A program made the position numbers and the translations under genes. Shown here in pieces: positions 34,690 through 46,529 of a stretch of 64,000 nt of DNA. The notes under the pieces were generated by a model. That model searched no databases. It worked only from the letters and a program-made list of their open reading frames with translations, and had not been told where the DNA came from. This stretch comes from Danio rerio (taxonomy: Eukaryota; Chordata; Actinopteri; Cypriniformes; Danionidae), in the NCBI RefSeq assembly GCF_049306965.1, contig NC_133197.1:1557501-1621500 (forward strand). The letters run 5' to 3'. Within the stretch, counting starts at the first letter, position 1. The number at the start of each line of letters is the position of its first letter.

Positions 34690-35065
34690 TAATAATAATA
34701 ATAATTCCTTACATTTATATATGGCTTTTCTGAGCACTCAAAGCGCTTAACACAATGGGGGGCAAATCTCCTCATCCATCCACTTGGATGACGCCACGGC
34801 AGCCATTTTGCACCAAACCGCACACCACACACCAGCTGATTGGTGGAGAGGAGACAGAGATGAAGCCAATTGGAATATGGGGATGGTTAGGAGGCCATGA
34901 TGGACAGAGGCCAGTGGGCAGATTTGGCCAGGATGCCGGGGTTAAACCCCTACTCTTTTTCGAAGGACATCCTGGGATTTTTAACGACCACAGAGAGTCG
35001 GGACCTCGGTTTAACGTCTCATCCGAAAGACGGAAATTCGGTAGACTAATTATCTCAGACAAACA
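34690..35065 (-). mobile_element. SINE3 (5S-derived), 5'-truncated, inverted
   Basis: Minus-strand match to the body and tail of the element at 43976-44564: TTTAACGTCTCATCC, CACAGAGAGTCGGGACC, AACACCTACTC-like block and AGCGCTT...TATATAAATG tail. It lacks the 5S head and is preceded by an AAT microsatellite (34688-34704). Confidence 0.8.
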
Positions 35066-35376
35066 CAGAACACACAAACACTGCAGTGCTTGGTAATTTT
35101 CTCCATTAATAAAACTTGTATCCTCTAAGAAAACGGTTGATGGTCATCTAGCAAGTTATGAACCGTTGCCCTCACTCTGCCTGCGATAAAATTCTCAATC
35201 TTTGACCGGTCCTGTGCTGATACTATACCTCCGGTTTTCTTCTCTCCGCAGCCTCGCTTTGCTGTTTTTTAAAATGGCGGCCGTGTGAAATAAGCGTTTA
35301 GGCTTGTTGATAATTCATTCGTTGTTTTGCATCTCTCTTAAAACATAACTTCTATTTTTCTTCACTCTATTTTTAG

Positions 35377-35807
35377 ACTTGATTGTGAAGGAGGAGACTG
35401 AAGAACTGAGTGAAGCCAAGACAATCCACAGTAGAGTTCACACAAATTCATGCTCTCTGTGCGGAAAGCATTTTACACGACACTCGAATTTAACAGCACA
35501 TCAGAAGATCCACGCTGGTGTGAAAGAGTTTGAGTGCCTTGACTGTGGGAAGAGTTTTATTAGAGCTGGAGAATTGAAACGACACCAGAGGATTCACAGC
35601 GGAGAGAAGCCGTTCACATGTAGTCAGTGTGGGATGAGATTCAAACTCTCGTCAAACCTTAAGAGACACATGAAGATCCACACTGGAGAGAAACCGCACA
35701 AATGTGATCAGTGCTGCAAAACGTTTTTAAGGGCTTCAGTGCTGAGGAGCCATCTTAGAGTTCATGCAAAGAAGAGGCCTTATTTGTTTTCTTTCTGTGG
35801 AGTTTAA
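35377..35807 (+). CDS. U2 terminal zinc-finger exon (4 fingers)
   Basis: Acceptor CTATTTTTAG, phase 1 (G|AC). Leader DLIVKEETEELSEAKTIHSR, fingers SCSLCGKHFTR, FECLDCGKSFIR, FTCSQCGMRFKL and HKCDQCCKTFLR, then the start of a fifth (PYLFSFCGV) cut by TAA. The first cysteine of that fifth finger is Phe, so it is broken. No donor at the end. Confidence 0.88.
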
Positions 35808-37189
35808 CAACACATTAACAAAAAATTACGTTCCTGAAAACTCTGCTACATATCAAGTGGCAACCTCCCGCTCTCCCTCGAGACGCCAGTATGGAAGTAA
35901 CTGAAACTGCATTTCATCGACTGACCTTTGGGGGGCTGCTCCAGCAAATTAAGATGTCCACTGACTGCAATGGTAAATTGGGCATTTTTACAGCTAATAA
36001 AAACATGTTTACAGCCTGCTACAAAAGCTGGCTTTGGTGCAAATAGCTAATATTACCCTTCATGACAACTGTGAGGAGAGTGAACTCATCCGTTTACTTT
36101 TTATTAAGTTATATTAATTCTGCATAAATAAGGGCGTGGCCACTTGAGTGACAGCTAGGTCTTGCTGCACGCTATCTCATCACCTCAGCTGATTCCGGCT
36201 GATTAGCTGCTGAACTTGGCATATACATTGTATTTTTGTTTGGGTTAATGTTTCTTTACACAGTCAGTCGCCATTTGGGATTATTTCCAACAATTATCAG
36301 ATGATATGGCATGCTGTGTGCACTTTATTGTGCTCACAAACTATTCAAGTTGCCTTCATTTCCCAGATGAGTGAAATTATATACTGATATACCATCTCTA
36401 TAAATGTATTTGTTTTATTTAAGATCATTTATAATTTTTTTTAGAGCTGTAAAGCACTCTTGAATTTGACAGATTGATTAGCTGCAGGCTCTAGAACAGT
36501 CATCTGAAGCGTTGTCATACAGTGTTATCCTGGATTTCATCAATAGTCTTGCATGTACTAACACAGACTATACCTGAAGTGTTTGGACGTAATTGGCGCT
36601 CTCCTCCTGTTGAAAAACGTCATAAGAAAAATGTTTAGTGGCTCAATGTGTTACAACAGTGTTTTTATAAGTCTAATCACTTTATTGAGTTAGTGTACAA
36701 CAAAGCACATGTGGTCCGAACACAAACCAGACGCAGATAATGAAGTATGCAGTACTCCAAAGTAAAGTCTGTCTAAGCCAGGTCCAGCAAAATGCCAGCA
36801 GGTGTCTGTAGCTCCGCTCACTCTCCGCCTCTTTCCCCTTGGTGTTTTTTTTTTTTTTTTGCCTCTTTGCCCTTGTTTATTTATTTTATTCTATTTTATT
36901 TTTTATTTTTTGCCTCTTTGCCCTTGTTTGGGATCCCGCCGTGTGTGCAATGACGCACGAACAAAATGTCGACGGTTGGCAGCGCCTACTTGTAGTTTCT
37001 TTTGCAGTGTTGAGAAACCCATGGGTGACGTCACGGATACTACCTCCATATCTTTTACAGTCTATGCTCTTTATTCAATAGTTAAATGTGTGTATTTTAA
37101 TTACAACTACATGAGTTCAATTTTTCAGGAACATAGTGGAATATTCTGGACGAAAGAATATGAATAAATGAGAAATATGTGATGTACTG
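35808..37189. other. Spacer after U2, probably one decayed repeat
   Basis: Sequence from about 35870 (CCTCGAGACGCCAGTATGG) to about 37070 (TCTTTTACAGTCTATG) looks like one repeat family related to the insert in U3 intron 1. It includes a T-rich run (36846-36911). No gene. Confidence 0.4.
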
Positions 37190-37567
37190 CACCCCTTTAC
37201 CTCTCTGCGCTTCTTTGTTCCTACACACCTTGTCGTTCGCTCAGGTCAGCCGACCAGCTCCTCCTTGGTGTACCCAGGACCAGTCGAAAGCTCAGAGGGG
37301 ATCGGGCTTTTGCTGTGGTGGCAGCAAAATTGTGGAATGAGCTGCCGTTGTATATTAGACAAGTCTCTTGCATTATTTATTTTAAATCTGTTCTTAAATC
37401 CCACTTGTTCAATTTAGCTTTTATCACAGCGTGAGATTTTATGTTTATTTATTTATTTATTTTTAAAGTATGTGCTATACGCTTTGTGTTACTCTCTATT
37501 GTCAGCACTTTGGTCAACTGTGTTGTTTTAAAGTGCTTTATAAATAAAATTGAATTGAAATTGAATG
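37190..37567 (+). mobile_element. LINE 3' end (reverse-transcriptase C-terminus and tail)
   Basis: A plus-strand frame from about 37236 reads LLLGVPRTSRKLRGDRAFAV, then AKLWNELPLYIRQ and FKSVLKSHLFNLAF. This is the conserved end of L2/CR1-group LINE polymerases. An AATAAA and a TTGAATTGAAA repeat tail follow. Strongly 5'-truncated. Confidence 0.8.
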
Positions 37568-37896
37568 CGATGTTTGTTTTTCGTTTTTTTAATTGGGTCA
37601 AATAGGTATCATTTCAAATGCTACTTTCGTTATTAATATTAAACATGTTTGCTTTTTAATATTTGCTTAAAACATTTGTTTGCTGATTGTAGTTACATCA
37701 GGACAAGGTTACTTTGGTGTATCTGTCAGCCATAAAGGATAACATTTGCTTTTTCGTGCCATAGTATTTCACCACACACATTATGTAGGATGGCGTTTTT
37801 TTTGTATACATTAACAATTGTTTTGGCAGGTATGTTCAGCAATATTTTAATTTGACGCGTTTTCGACGATTTGCCGTCGCTCCCGCCTCGCCGTGA

Positions 37897-37945
37897 TGAC
37901 GTCAGCGCTGACGCGTTCATTCAGCGTCGAGTCTTCAGAGCTGAG
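37897..37945 (+). promoter_or_regulatory. U3 CRE core promoter and non-coding exon 1
   Basis: TGACGTCA at 37897-37904, TTCAGCGTCGAGTCTTCAGA and GCTGAG|GTGAGTCG with GT at 37946. Confidence 0.75.
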
Positions 37946-38402
37946 GTGAGTCGTTGACGCTTTTTCTCGTGTTTACACAACAATAAAACACACTTTACAG
38001 TTTATTAAAGCGACAATCTGCGACTAGTTTCTGCATTGAGTTCACCTCTATCTGTGTGTCTGCTGACCAAAACAATACAGCAGGCAGAGAGGAGCTCTGA
38101 GAGGACAATATGAGCTCGGTGTTTGTTATTGTATATGAAATTTTCCATATTTGTCTTTGTTATATCGCAAAGTATGATCTGTGAATGTAAATAATGGTCA
38201 TATTTCGGTAGTTATATGAAGTGTAATGCAGAAAACATTAAATGATTAAGGCTTTCAGCATTTTTAAAAGGTTTTTATGATTCTTCAGTGTTTGTACACA
38301 TGGACGCACAATCTTAATTTAAAACTTGCTTCATATTTAATTTAACTAGATATTAATATAGATGTGTTATTGATTACCATAATATTTATACTGTAAATAC
38401 CA

Positions 38403-39450
38403 AGTGTGCCGCAAGCCTGCGTTTGAGTGAGGGTCTCGGCCGTTAGATCGCCCCCTGGGGGCTGGCTGCTGTACAAGTCATAAAGCCCGCCTCCTCCTTG
38501 TTAATGAAGGAGACTTGAGCCCAAATAAAAAAAAATATTACACTTGCAATAAAATGTCCCGAAAGATAGTTCTGGTGGATTAAGGCACTGGTTATTGTGC
38601 TGAAATAGATGCAGATCTTCATTTTTGTAAACAGTTTGTTTTTAGCAGTAATTTAATGCTGGGCGTGTCATCGTGATTGACAGCTGTGATTGACAGTTTC
38701 TCAAAGCAGCGCGTCTGAGCTTCGGCAGAAGACTGAAGTGTTATTATTCGATTTCTGTGTTATTTTACCATGACAAAATGAGTTCAGCAGTAAACTACAG
38801 TTTCTGACATACATGATCCTGGTGGAACACTGTTTATTCGTTAAGGTCAGGGCTTTTTTCGGGCTTTATTAGTTTGCTGATACACGCCTAACCACCCAGA
38901 TAGCAAAATACACTCAGGCCAGTTTCGGCTAGATTCTCGCCTGCCGGAGACTTACCCCTAAGAGCTCAGACTGACTACCTCTGCTGGACCTACTCCGGAT
39001 GCCTGGACTCACTGCCCGATTTCAGCCCGAGTCAATCGAGCCAGATGTGGCGGCCGAGCGAGCCGGCACTGCCGCATGCGAGCCGGAATCGGCCTGCGAC
39101 GCCGCGAGTAGGTTATGCGCTGCGGCCCGGAGCTGGTGCGATTAAATATATAAAACCCTCATATTTGTTAACGTTATTACATCCATTTGTGTTGATATGA
39201 CAGCAAACGCATGCTGAGCAGTTCGGGGGGCGTGGTTGATTTTTCATAAAGCGTTTGGTTGGAAGCTCGACTCCGCTCATTTTCGCGGCTCCTCCTCTGG
39301 CTCCATCAGACAGTCCTTCTGCGCATGTCAAGGCTCCAATTTCAGCAGTCTTTTGCGACAGTTTGTGCCCGTCAAGCAGGCGTTTTGCCCTCAAGGTGTT
39401 CAATGGGAAAAGGGGCTGTCGCGTCGTCCATATTTTTTACAGTCATTGGT
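38403..39450. repeat. Composite repeat in U3 intron 1
   Basis: Runs from GTGCCGCAAGCCTGCG and ATCGCCCCCTGGGGGCTGGC to TATTTTTTACAGTCATTGG; the intron sequence shared with other units resumes at about 39480. A GC-rich block at 38890-39110 may be a second insertion. Non-coding; family not assigned. Confidence 0.5.
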
Positions 39451-39774
39451 AAATACACGTTTTTATAATGATGCTGCTGATTCTGAATGGCTGTTTAATG
39501 AGTGTTTATAGTCTGAGGCTCATCAGTCCTCTATTTCTCGTCTGTTTATGTTTTCTCATTCATTATACTGATGTCTTCAGATCTACAAATTGACTAAGTT
39601 AATTTTGTTGGTCTCAGCTGACTTTATCACATTACATATTGTCAGCAAGAAAATATAACATCATAATATGTTTATTTCGTCAATCAGTGTAAATAAATCA
39701 GATTTCTCTGTTTCTTCCCCTGAAGCTCCATCAGTGAAAGACAAAGACAGAGTTTATTGAAGGACAGTGAGAAG

Positions 39775-39829
39775 ATGAGTGATCCAGAACCCTGCAGAAT
39801 TAAACAGGAAGAGACTGAAGAACTAATAG
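39775..39829 (+). CDS. U3 FiNZ leader exon
   Basis: MSDPEPCRIKQEETEELI plus one base, donor GTTTGT at 39830, 5' leader from about 39726. Confidence 0.9.
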
Positions 39830-40232
39830 GTTTGTGTTTATTCATTACTCTTCAATAATGAGGCTGAAGAACCGTGAGGTTTATCGAGAGCTTACTGAGA
39901 ATTAATTCTGCATCGATTCTGAGATTTTACAAATGTATTGTGATGCTCTCTTTAATAGTTTTTGAGTTTGATATTCATCAGGAGATGATACTGTGCTCTT
40001 TAGTCCTCCAAGTTCCAGATACTGTTTGAACACTCAAATGCTTATGAATGAGAGCGCTTGTGTGTTTGACAGATGTTTAAGTGGTCAAATGTTTTTGCAC
40101 CTCAGTTTTTAGACCACAAGTCTGTTTCACCTAAACCTTTTCTAACGTTATTAATAATTTTAGATTAGAGACTATGCTTGAGCACCATCTGCTGTTACAC
40201 ACTGACATGTAACTTAATAATTTAATTTTCAG

Positions 40233-40595
40233 ATGTGAAGGTGAAGGAGGAGAGTGAAGCACCGAGTGAAGATGAGGAGAAACATCATGTCAAAAGTGAA
40301 GAAGAAACTCACACAAGCACTGAACACAGTGTTTTGCTGAACAGCACAGCTGTAAACGGCTTCACCTGCACTGAATGTGGAAAGCGTTTTGGGTGCAAAT
40401 ACGGTCTCAAGTACCACATGAAGATCCACACTGGAGGGAAAGTGTACAAGTGTTCACACTGCGACAAGACATTCTGTACGCTGGTACAACTGAGGGCGCA
40501 CAAGAAGATTCACGCTAAAGGGTTTCTCTGCGTTGCTTGTGGGAAGAGTTTCAGGGATAAATTTTCTCTACGAAGACACACGCGCAAATATCACG
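40233..40595 (+). CDS. U3 internal zinc-finger exon (3 fingers)
   Basis: Acceptor TTAATTTTCAG, phase 1. Leader DVKVKEESEAPSEDEEKHHV and KSEEETHTSTEHSVLLNSTA, then fingers FTCTECGKRFGC, YKCSHCDKTFCT and FLCVACGKSFRD (last H-x4-H). The linker before finger 3 is shortened (HAKGFLC instead of HAKEKLFLC in U4). Ends TATCACG|GTAAGC; read-through adds KLII after Gly and stops at TAA (40610-40612). Paralogous to U4 exon 51476 but with changed DNA-contact residues. Confidence 0.88.
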
Positions 40596-40789
40596 GTAAG
40601 CTGATCATCTAAATATCCAGCCCTTCCAGATTTATTCTTTAGGATCTTTGTGGAGGTTTTAACATATATTTAAAGGGGTCGTATGATGCGGTTTGATGTT
40701 TTCATTTGTCTTTGGACTGTAACAAGCTGTGTTTATACAATATCCACTTATATAAAACACAAAAGTCCCAATCCCAAAAGGAGTTTCAT

Positions 40790-41700
40790 AGTCCGGCTCC
40801 TAAGGGTTTGGACAATCAATCTCTTTTTGAGGCCAATACAGCATCAGTTGGTCCTGCACAGTGGTCAGAGAGATTTTGAGCTGTTCTTCTTGCAGAATAG
40901 TGTTCAGGTCACTGGGTGATGCTGGTGGAGGAAAACCTTTCCTGACTGGCTCCTCTAAAACACCCCAAAGGGCTCAATAATATTTAGGTCTGGTGACTGT
41001 GCAGGCCATGGGAGATGTTTAACTTTTCTTTAATGTTCATCAAACCACTGTCACCAGTCCTGCCGTGTGTATTGGTGCATTATCATCATGACACCAATGT
41101 GAACCACCTGCACACTTCGATGTCTGACCCATAGGGTCCACACAGTCCTCCAGAATGGTTTGGTTGTCTATGGCAGTGACCCAGCACCCTTCTAGCACCA
41201 GTATTTGGCCATCACTGATTACCCCCATGCTTCCCTTTTTTGGATCCTCTCCACACTGTAAGTCTCCTGTATATGGGAAAGACAGTGTCGATGGACTCAT
41301 CACAGTCCACAGCCCAAGATTTTCACAAGTTGTGGCTATAGCAGCCAGACATGTATATTGACCCTGTGGAGCTCCTGGTGAACAGTTTTGGTGGAAACAG
41401 GACAGTTGATGTGCACGTTTAATTCTGCAGTGAGTTGGGCAGCTGTGGTTTCATTTTTTCCACTTTGACACTGTAGGGCAGGGGTCACCAATCTCGGTTC
41501 TGGAGGGCCGGTGTCCCTGCAGGGTTTAGCTCCAACTTGCCTCAACACACCTGCCTGGATGTTTCAAGTATACCTAGTAAGACCTTGATTAGCTTGTTCA
41601 GGTGTGTTTGATTAGGGTTGAAGCTAAAATCTGCAGGACACCGGACCTCCAGGAACAAGTTTGGTGACCCCTGCTGTAGGGGATCAACCTATGTTTAAAT
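40790..41700 (-). mobile_element. Tc1-like transposon relic in U3 intron 3
   Basis: Minus-strand scraps of a Tc1 DDE transposase: DDNAPIHTAG at about 41055-41085, PWPAQSPDLNIIEP-like sequence at about 40975-41020, and TAAQLTAELNVHINCPVSTK at about 41380-41440. Broken by several frame losses and by a hAT MITE at 41479-41673. The same relic occupies the paralogous U4 intron. Confidence 0.75.
41479..41673. mobile_element. hAT fold-back MITE in the Tc1 relic
   Basis: CAGGGGTCACCAATCTCGG to AAGTTTGGTGACCCCTG, with exact 8-bp duplication CTGTAGGG (41471-41478 and 41674-41681). Confidence 0.95.
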
Positions 41701-41891
41701 GGATCAAGGATTTATTAGCTTATTTCAAGGAATGGAATCTTGAAGATTCAAATCACTTGATTCAACTCACTTGAAGCAGACTGAATCAGATTAAAAGCTT
41801 TATCTACCATTTGTGCAGTAAATAGAAGACATTGTATGTTACTAATTTTGTTTCTATTATTTCCGTCACCAACGATAATAACATAACACCA

Positions 41892-42549
41892 CAGGGTTCA
41901 ACGCTAAGGATTTTTTCTACTGGCCCAATCGGACAAGTGGTTCCGATTTTTACTCGCCCTGCCAATATTTTTCACTGGCCCCACCAAAGAAAGTTAATAG
42001 CTGTTTCTTAGCCACAAGTATAAAAAAATAAAATAAAAAGTGTCAATTTTTGTAAATCTAAAATTTAAATATGTAAATAAATGTATATTGAGCAAAATCC
42101 AAAGTGTTTTGAAACAAAAGATGGCTGACCTGCCAGACTAACGGGTAAACTGTACAAAACATCACTTTATTTTTTTAGTCAAGGTGTACCCTCATAAATG
42201 TCTGCTTCCAAGACGTTAGAAAGAAATGTTTTCCTTTAGCATCATCATTTAATGTTACCGCCATGTTGCTGTCTCTTCGCTGTACTAGTTGATATAAAAA
42301 AAAATAACGTGCTCTCAACATCCAATCAGATAGGAAGAACCGAGAAGGTAGCATTTGAAGGCTTGAAAACAAAAACTGTTTCTAAATACTGACTGTTTTT
42401 GCAAGCAATTGACAAATAGTCACAGGCCAATTAAACTTTAGTGACAAGGCACCAGTGGCCCGATCGGGCCAGTAAGGATCCTGTCTACTATCCCGAGCAT
42501 CTCGCATGCTGGCCCTGGGCCATGGGGCAGTCCTTATTGTTGAGCCCTG
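41892..42549. mobile_element. hAT-type element (CAGGGTTCAAC family), copy 1
   Basis: CAGGGTTCAACGCTAAGGA at the left is mirrored by TCCTTATTGTTGAGCCCTG at the right, with internal CTACTGGCCC / GGGCCAGTA repeats. A shorter copy is at 59102-59496. Confidence 0.8.
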
Positions 42550-42831
42550 CACTAGTATTGGGTTAAATTTTAGCAAGGGAACCAAATCTACACACATAAA
42601 CAGAACAGTTCTTACAAAATTAAACACATTATTTTTGAGCTACACTACGATACATGAAACTAAGCAGTCAGTCACCATGATTTTGTAATTATTGAGAGAG
42701 GATGAATTAAGTCGCATAACAATGGTTAATAAAAACGCTGTTGTTTGCAATAGTTTTTATCTACACTTTCGAAATACAGCTGAAGACTTGTGCATATTTG
42801 TCAGGGAAACATGCCTATTGATTAATAGTTT

Positions 42832-42849
42832 GAAAGTGAAAGTGAAAGC
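42832..42849 (+). promoter_or_regulatory. GAAAGT triplet repeat (IRF-element-like) before zinc-finger exon
   Basis: GAAAGTGAAAGTGAAAGC fits the (GAAANN)3 interferon-regulatory-factor site. It lies 53 bases before the exon and is repeated at 47530, 53528, 56635 and 61249, always upstream of the same exon type. Function is inference; it may only be shared intron sequence. Confidence 0.35.
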
Positions 42850-42901
42850 TTGACATTTTTCCTCTTAAAATGTAACTTTTTTTTGTTTACTTGATTTTCA
42901 G

Positions 42902-43531
42902 AGCCGAATGAAGACATGAAGACCTGCTTAAACGTTCATTTAAAGTTGAAGCAGTTTTTGTGCTCTTTGTGTGGAAAGAGTTTCAATCGTTCACACAGTT
43001 TAAAGAAACACGAGAGGACTCACACTGGAGAGAGACCTTACAAGTGCTCACACTGCGACAAGACATTCAATGAGTTAGGAAGTCTGAAAGCGCATGAGAT
43101 GAATCACACCGGAGAGAGACCGTACACGTGCACTCAGTGTTGGAAGAGTTTCACACGATCATCAAACCTTAATCGGCACATGATGATCCACACTGGAGAG
43201 AAACCGCACCAATGTGATCAATGCGGCAAGACATTTTCAAGGCCATCAGAGCTGAAGATCCATCTTATAGTTCATACAGAGCAGAAGCCTTATTCATGCT
43301 CTGAGTGTGGGAAGAGTTTCCTAAGAAAGTCAGTATTCAGAAAACATGAGAAGATCCACACTGGAGAGAAACCTTACAAGTGTTCACACTGCGATGAGAG
43401 ATTCTGTAAGTTAGGTCAACTGAAAGCACATGAGAAGAGTCACACTAAAGAGAAGCTGTTCCTCTGCATTGCTTGCGGGAAGCGTTTCAGGGAAATATTT
43501 TCTCTACAAAGACACACACAAAAATATCACG
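42902..43531 (+). CDS. U3 second internal zinc-finger exon (7 fingers)
   Basis: Acceptor TTGATTTTCAG, phase 1 (G|AG). Leader EPNEDMKTCLNVHLKLKQ, which looks like the worn end of an older finger (L-x2-H-x-K-linker), then seven fingers: FLCSLCGKSFNR, YKCSHCDKTFNE, YTCTQCWKSFTR, HQCDQCGKTFSR, YSCSECGKSFLR, YKCSHCDERFCK and FLCIACGKRFRE (last H-x4-H). Ends TATCACG|GTGAGT; read-through stops at TAA (43546-43548). Paralogue of U4 exon 53596, same length (630 nt). Confidence 0.9.
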
Positions 43532-43975
43532 GTGAGTCGATCATCTAAAGATCCAGCCCTTCCAGGTTTATTATTTAAGATAATTATGGAGCTTATAGCC
43601 AATATTTAAAGGGGTCGTATGATGTTTGTTTATATAAGATTCATAGTCTAACACTAAAGTCTCAATCCCAAAGAGATATTCTTGCTGTTGATATTGAAAT
43701 GCCTTCACTTGTTACCGTACACTCACACCGAAAGCGGCGAGAGCGTCAAAGTAGCCGGAAGTCATTTATTTTCAATGAGAGACGGTGGCGATTAGCGGCG
43801 AGGAGCAGCTCGGCACGTCTTCGCCAGTGTGGGCGTTGAGGAGAGTTGAAATCAAGTAAACGTTATGGTAATGAGTATTCGGCGGCAAGCAGTCAGAATG
43901 AAGAAGTCCACCGCTTGATAGGAGTTCAGAGAACACAGACCTGTGGACTTTGGTTCCGACCTTGTTGTTCCCAGG

Positions 43976-44564
43976 GCCACTGCCATATCACCTTGCAGCC
44001 CAAGACCGGTTACTAACTGAAGCTAAGCAGGGCTGAGCCTGGTTAGTACCTGGATGGGAGACCACTAGGGAACACTAGGTTGCTGTTGGAAGTGGTGTTA
44101 GTGAGGCCAGCAGGGGGCGCTCAACCTGTGGTCTATGTGAGTCCTAATGCCCCAGTATAGTGAAGGGGACACTACACTATCAGTGGGCGCCGTCTTTGGG
44201 ATGAGACGTTAAACCGAGGTCCTGACTCTCTGTGGTCATTAAAAATCCCATGGCACTTCTGGTGAAAGAGCAGGGGTGTACCCGGTTTCCTGGCCAAAGT
44301 CCCTCTATCGGCCCTTACGATCATGGCCTCCCAATCATCCCCATCCACTGAATTGGCTCTATCACTGTCTCTCCACTCCACCAATAGCTGGTGTGTGGTG
44401 AAGCACTGGCGCCGTTGTCCTGTGGCTGCCGTCGCATCATCCAAGTGATTGCTGCACACTGGTGGTGGTGTGGAGAGACCCCCCTCATGATTGTGAAGCG
44501 CTTTGGGTGTATGGCCATACACAATAAATGCGCTATATAAATACACATTACATTACACATTACA
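43976..44564 (+). mobile_element. SINE3, full length with 5S rRNA-derived head
   Basis: The first 110 bases read as a 5S rRNA derivative (GCCACTGCCATATCACC, GAAGCTAAGCAGGGCTGAGC, GGTTAGTACCTGGATGGGAG). The SINE body (GAGACGTTAAACCGAGGTCC, CAATAGCTGGTGTGTGGTGA) and an AAGCGCTTTGGGTGTATGGC tail with ATTACA repeats follow. Not a functional 5S gene. Two truncated relatives lie at 19552-20135 and 34690-35065. Confidence 0.93.
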
Positions 44565-44861
44565 GGGGTTTGATTATTGCGGCCCCCAGATTTCCAATTA
44601 TTTACAATGTTTTCTCACAGGAACATACATTAAATAAGAAACTGGCGAGTTACTGATGTTCATTAATGTTATATATATTTATTCTAAAAAAGCAGGAATC
44701 TCACGCGACGTAACAGTACAAAACAGCATTGCTGCTTCAGGATATTTCAGACATTTGGACACATTGGATAATTAAGTGGAGCAAAGCCACACCACACGCA
44801 ACTCGATCTTCCATTGTTAAATGAATTTGGTAAGAAGTGCGCAACATTTTCACTAGAGGTG

Positions 44862-45674
44862 TGAACCTATACTGGTCTCACGGTTCGGTTACGATTATCA
44901 TGCCATCGATTCGGTTCAATTTGATATCTCGGTGCATCACGGTGCATTGACGATGCTTTCCATATATAGTGTTATATTTTAGGGGGGAGGCTATAACATG
45001 CTGTCTGTATAAACACACAGACACACAGCAACACACTGTTTCTCATTCAAACACATTCACAAACATAGACAGCATCAAACAAACAAACAAACACACTTAA
45101 GCCCTTGCAACAGGGAGAGCTCGCACTGAGCGGAGCACAAAAACGAAAAAACGACAAAAATAAGCACTTTTCCGACGATCCCTTACAGAGAGCTCCTCTC
45201 AGCGCGAGCTCTGCCGGCTAAAATAAACGCAGACTGCGAGGGCTTAAGCGGAGCAGTGCTCGTAATGTCGAGCGAAAAAAAAGAAAGACAGCTGTGAAAC
45301 ATAACCAGCTTTGTCTTTCTGTAGGAAACACACTTTAGATCTTTTTAGGGTAAGCGTTTTTTTGAGTTATTGCCGTCTATAACTGAATGTGTGTCAGGAA
45401 AATCGAAAACAAAACCAACTGAACCGCGCTCATTTCTGGCGGCCCCCTGGATATACAGCGCCCTAAGCATTTGCCTATGGTGCCTATGCCACGGGCCGGC
45501 CCTGAGTTGGCTGAGTATTGTAAATAACGGCGCTCACCTCCCTCGCGACAGAGCGCAAAGGAGATAAATGACGTCACAACATAATAACCGGTTATGGTTA
45601 TTACTGAATCGATACCGAATTGTCCGCGTCTGCATCGCGGTGCACCGAAGAAACAATTAATTTTGACACCCCTA
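44862..45674. mobile_element. TIR element nested beside SINE3
   Basis: AGGTGTGAACCTATACTGG at the left and ATTTTGACACCCCT at the right, with mirrored GGTTCGGTTACGATTATCAT / GGTTATGGTTATTACTGAAT and CGGTGCAT motifs. Includes at 45451-45499 a terminus ending GGGCCGGCCCTG like that of the hAT at 62422. Confidence 0.55.
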
Positions 45675-46053
45675 ATGTTCACGCTAGAAACATGTTTTAT
45701 GCAGGAATGTAACTGATATGCTGCAACGGCTCCTTTAAATACGTGATCAATGTAGCGAATTTTGACGCTCTCGCCGCCGGAGCTGAAGGCAGACAGCATT
45801 GTCGCCAAGGTGGCCAGAGCGACCTAAGACGCTCTAACTGCTTTCAGTGTGAACGCACAGTTACTGTTTTGTTTCCGCTCGACCTGAGACGGTGTGTGTT
45901 TTTCACACAGTAGAGTTAAATGCATCTCCCACACATAATGTCAAGAGACCGACTTGATAAGAAGAGCGTAAACTGTGGAAGTGTAACACACAACCTGCGG
46001 CAGAACTAATTCTTTAAGGATGTTCATGTTTAATCCAGTGTCCAGAAGAAGTG

Positions 46054-46248
46054 CAGGGGTCACCAATCCTGGTCCTGGAGGGCCGGTGTCCCTGCAGGGT
46101 TTAGCTCCAACTTGCCTCAACACATCTGCCTGGATGTTTCAAGTATACCTTGTAAGACCTTGATTAGCTTGTTCAGGTGTGTTTGATTAGGGTTGGAGCT
46201 AAAGTCTGCAGGACACCGGCCCTCCAGGAACAAGTTTGGTGACCACTG
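46054..46248. mobile_element. hAT fold-back MITE
   Basis: CAGGGGTCACCAATCCTGG to AAGTTTGGTGACCACTG; closely related to 41479-41673. No clear target duplication. Confidence 0.85.
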
Positions 46249-46529
46249 ATCTAGAGTTATCAGCAATTATCTGATCATTAACCATGTTTTCATTACCATT
46301 AAAATTGTGAACATTTATATTGTCAGTTGAAAATAAGCTTAATGGAAACGTGTCAATTTAGCAAAAGCTCCCTCTATTAAAAATATAGTATGCGCCGATA
46401 AATAGAACCAAAGCACTTCTGGCAATCCGAACCTTTTTTGACTAGGTTCTTGCCTAGTTTCTGTCCTGTCAATAAAGGAAGGCAAAACACCAAAAAAGGG
46501 GTTGAACAATAAACCTTTTTTTTTGTTGT

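Larger units (their letters stand above)
27638..35807 (+). other. FiNZ zinc-finger gene unit U2 (gene model)
   Basis: Model: exon 1 ending at 27686; FiNZ exon 28472-28526; internal zinc-finger exons 30730-31182 (453 nt) and 33321-33671 (351 nt); terminal exon 35377-35807. Total coding 1290 nt, 429 residues, eleven fingers. All junctions phase 1. Introns are filled with mobile elements. Confidence 0.75.
43717..45858. mobile_element. TIR element with SINE3 and another element inside
   Basis: GTACACTCACACCGAAAGC at the left is mirrored by GCTTTCAGTGTGAACGCAC at the right, with mirrored GCGAGAGCGTCAAA-like subtermini (TTTTGACGCTCTCGCCGCC near 45765). Carries SINE3 (43976-44564) and the 44862-45674 element. 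Confidence 0.65.

Noticed and set aside
37726-37920. Minus-strand frame overlapping the U3 promoter
   Set aside because: Chance frame across a conserved non-coding promoter block.
39236-39511. 91-codon frame and overlapping frames in U3 intron 1
   Set aside because: They lie in a repeat insertion; no homology recognised and several frames are equally open.
41336-41548. Minus-strand frame MLRQVGAKPCRDTGPP, also at 45941-46123 and 32605-32934
   Set aside because: Translations of the palindromic hAT MITE arms.
43976-44090. Candidate 5S rRNA gene
   Set aside because: It continues directly into the SINE3 body and tail; a derived head, not a gene.
44172-44560. Minus-strand frames of 124 and 79 codons
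   Set aside because: They lie wholly within SINE3; not protein genes. The same applies to 34755-35096.
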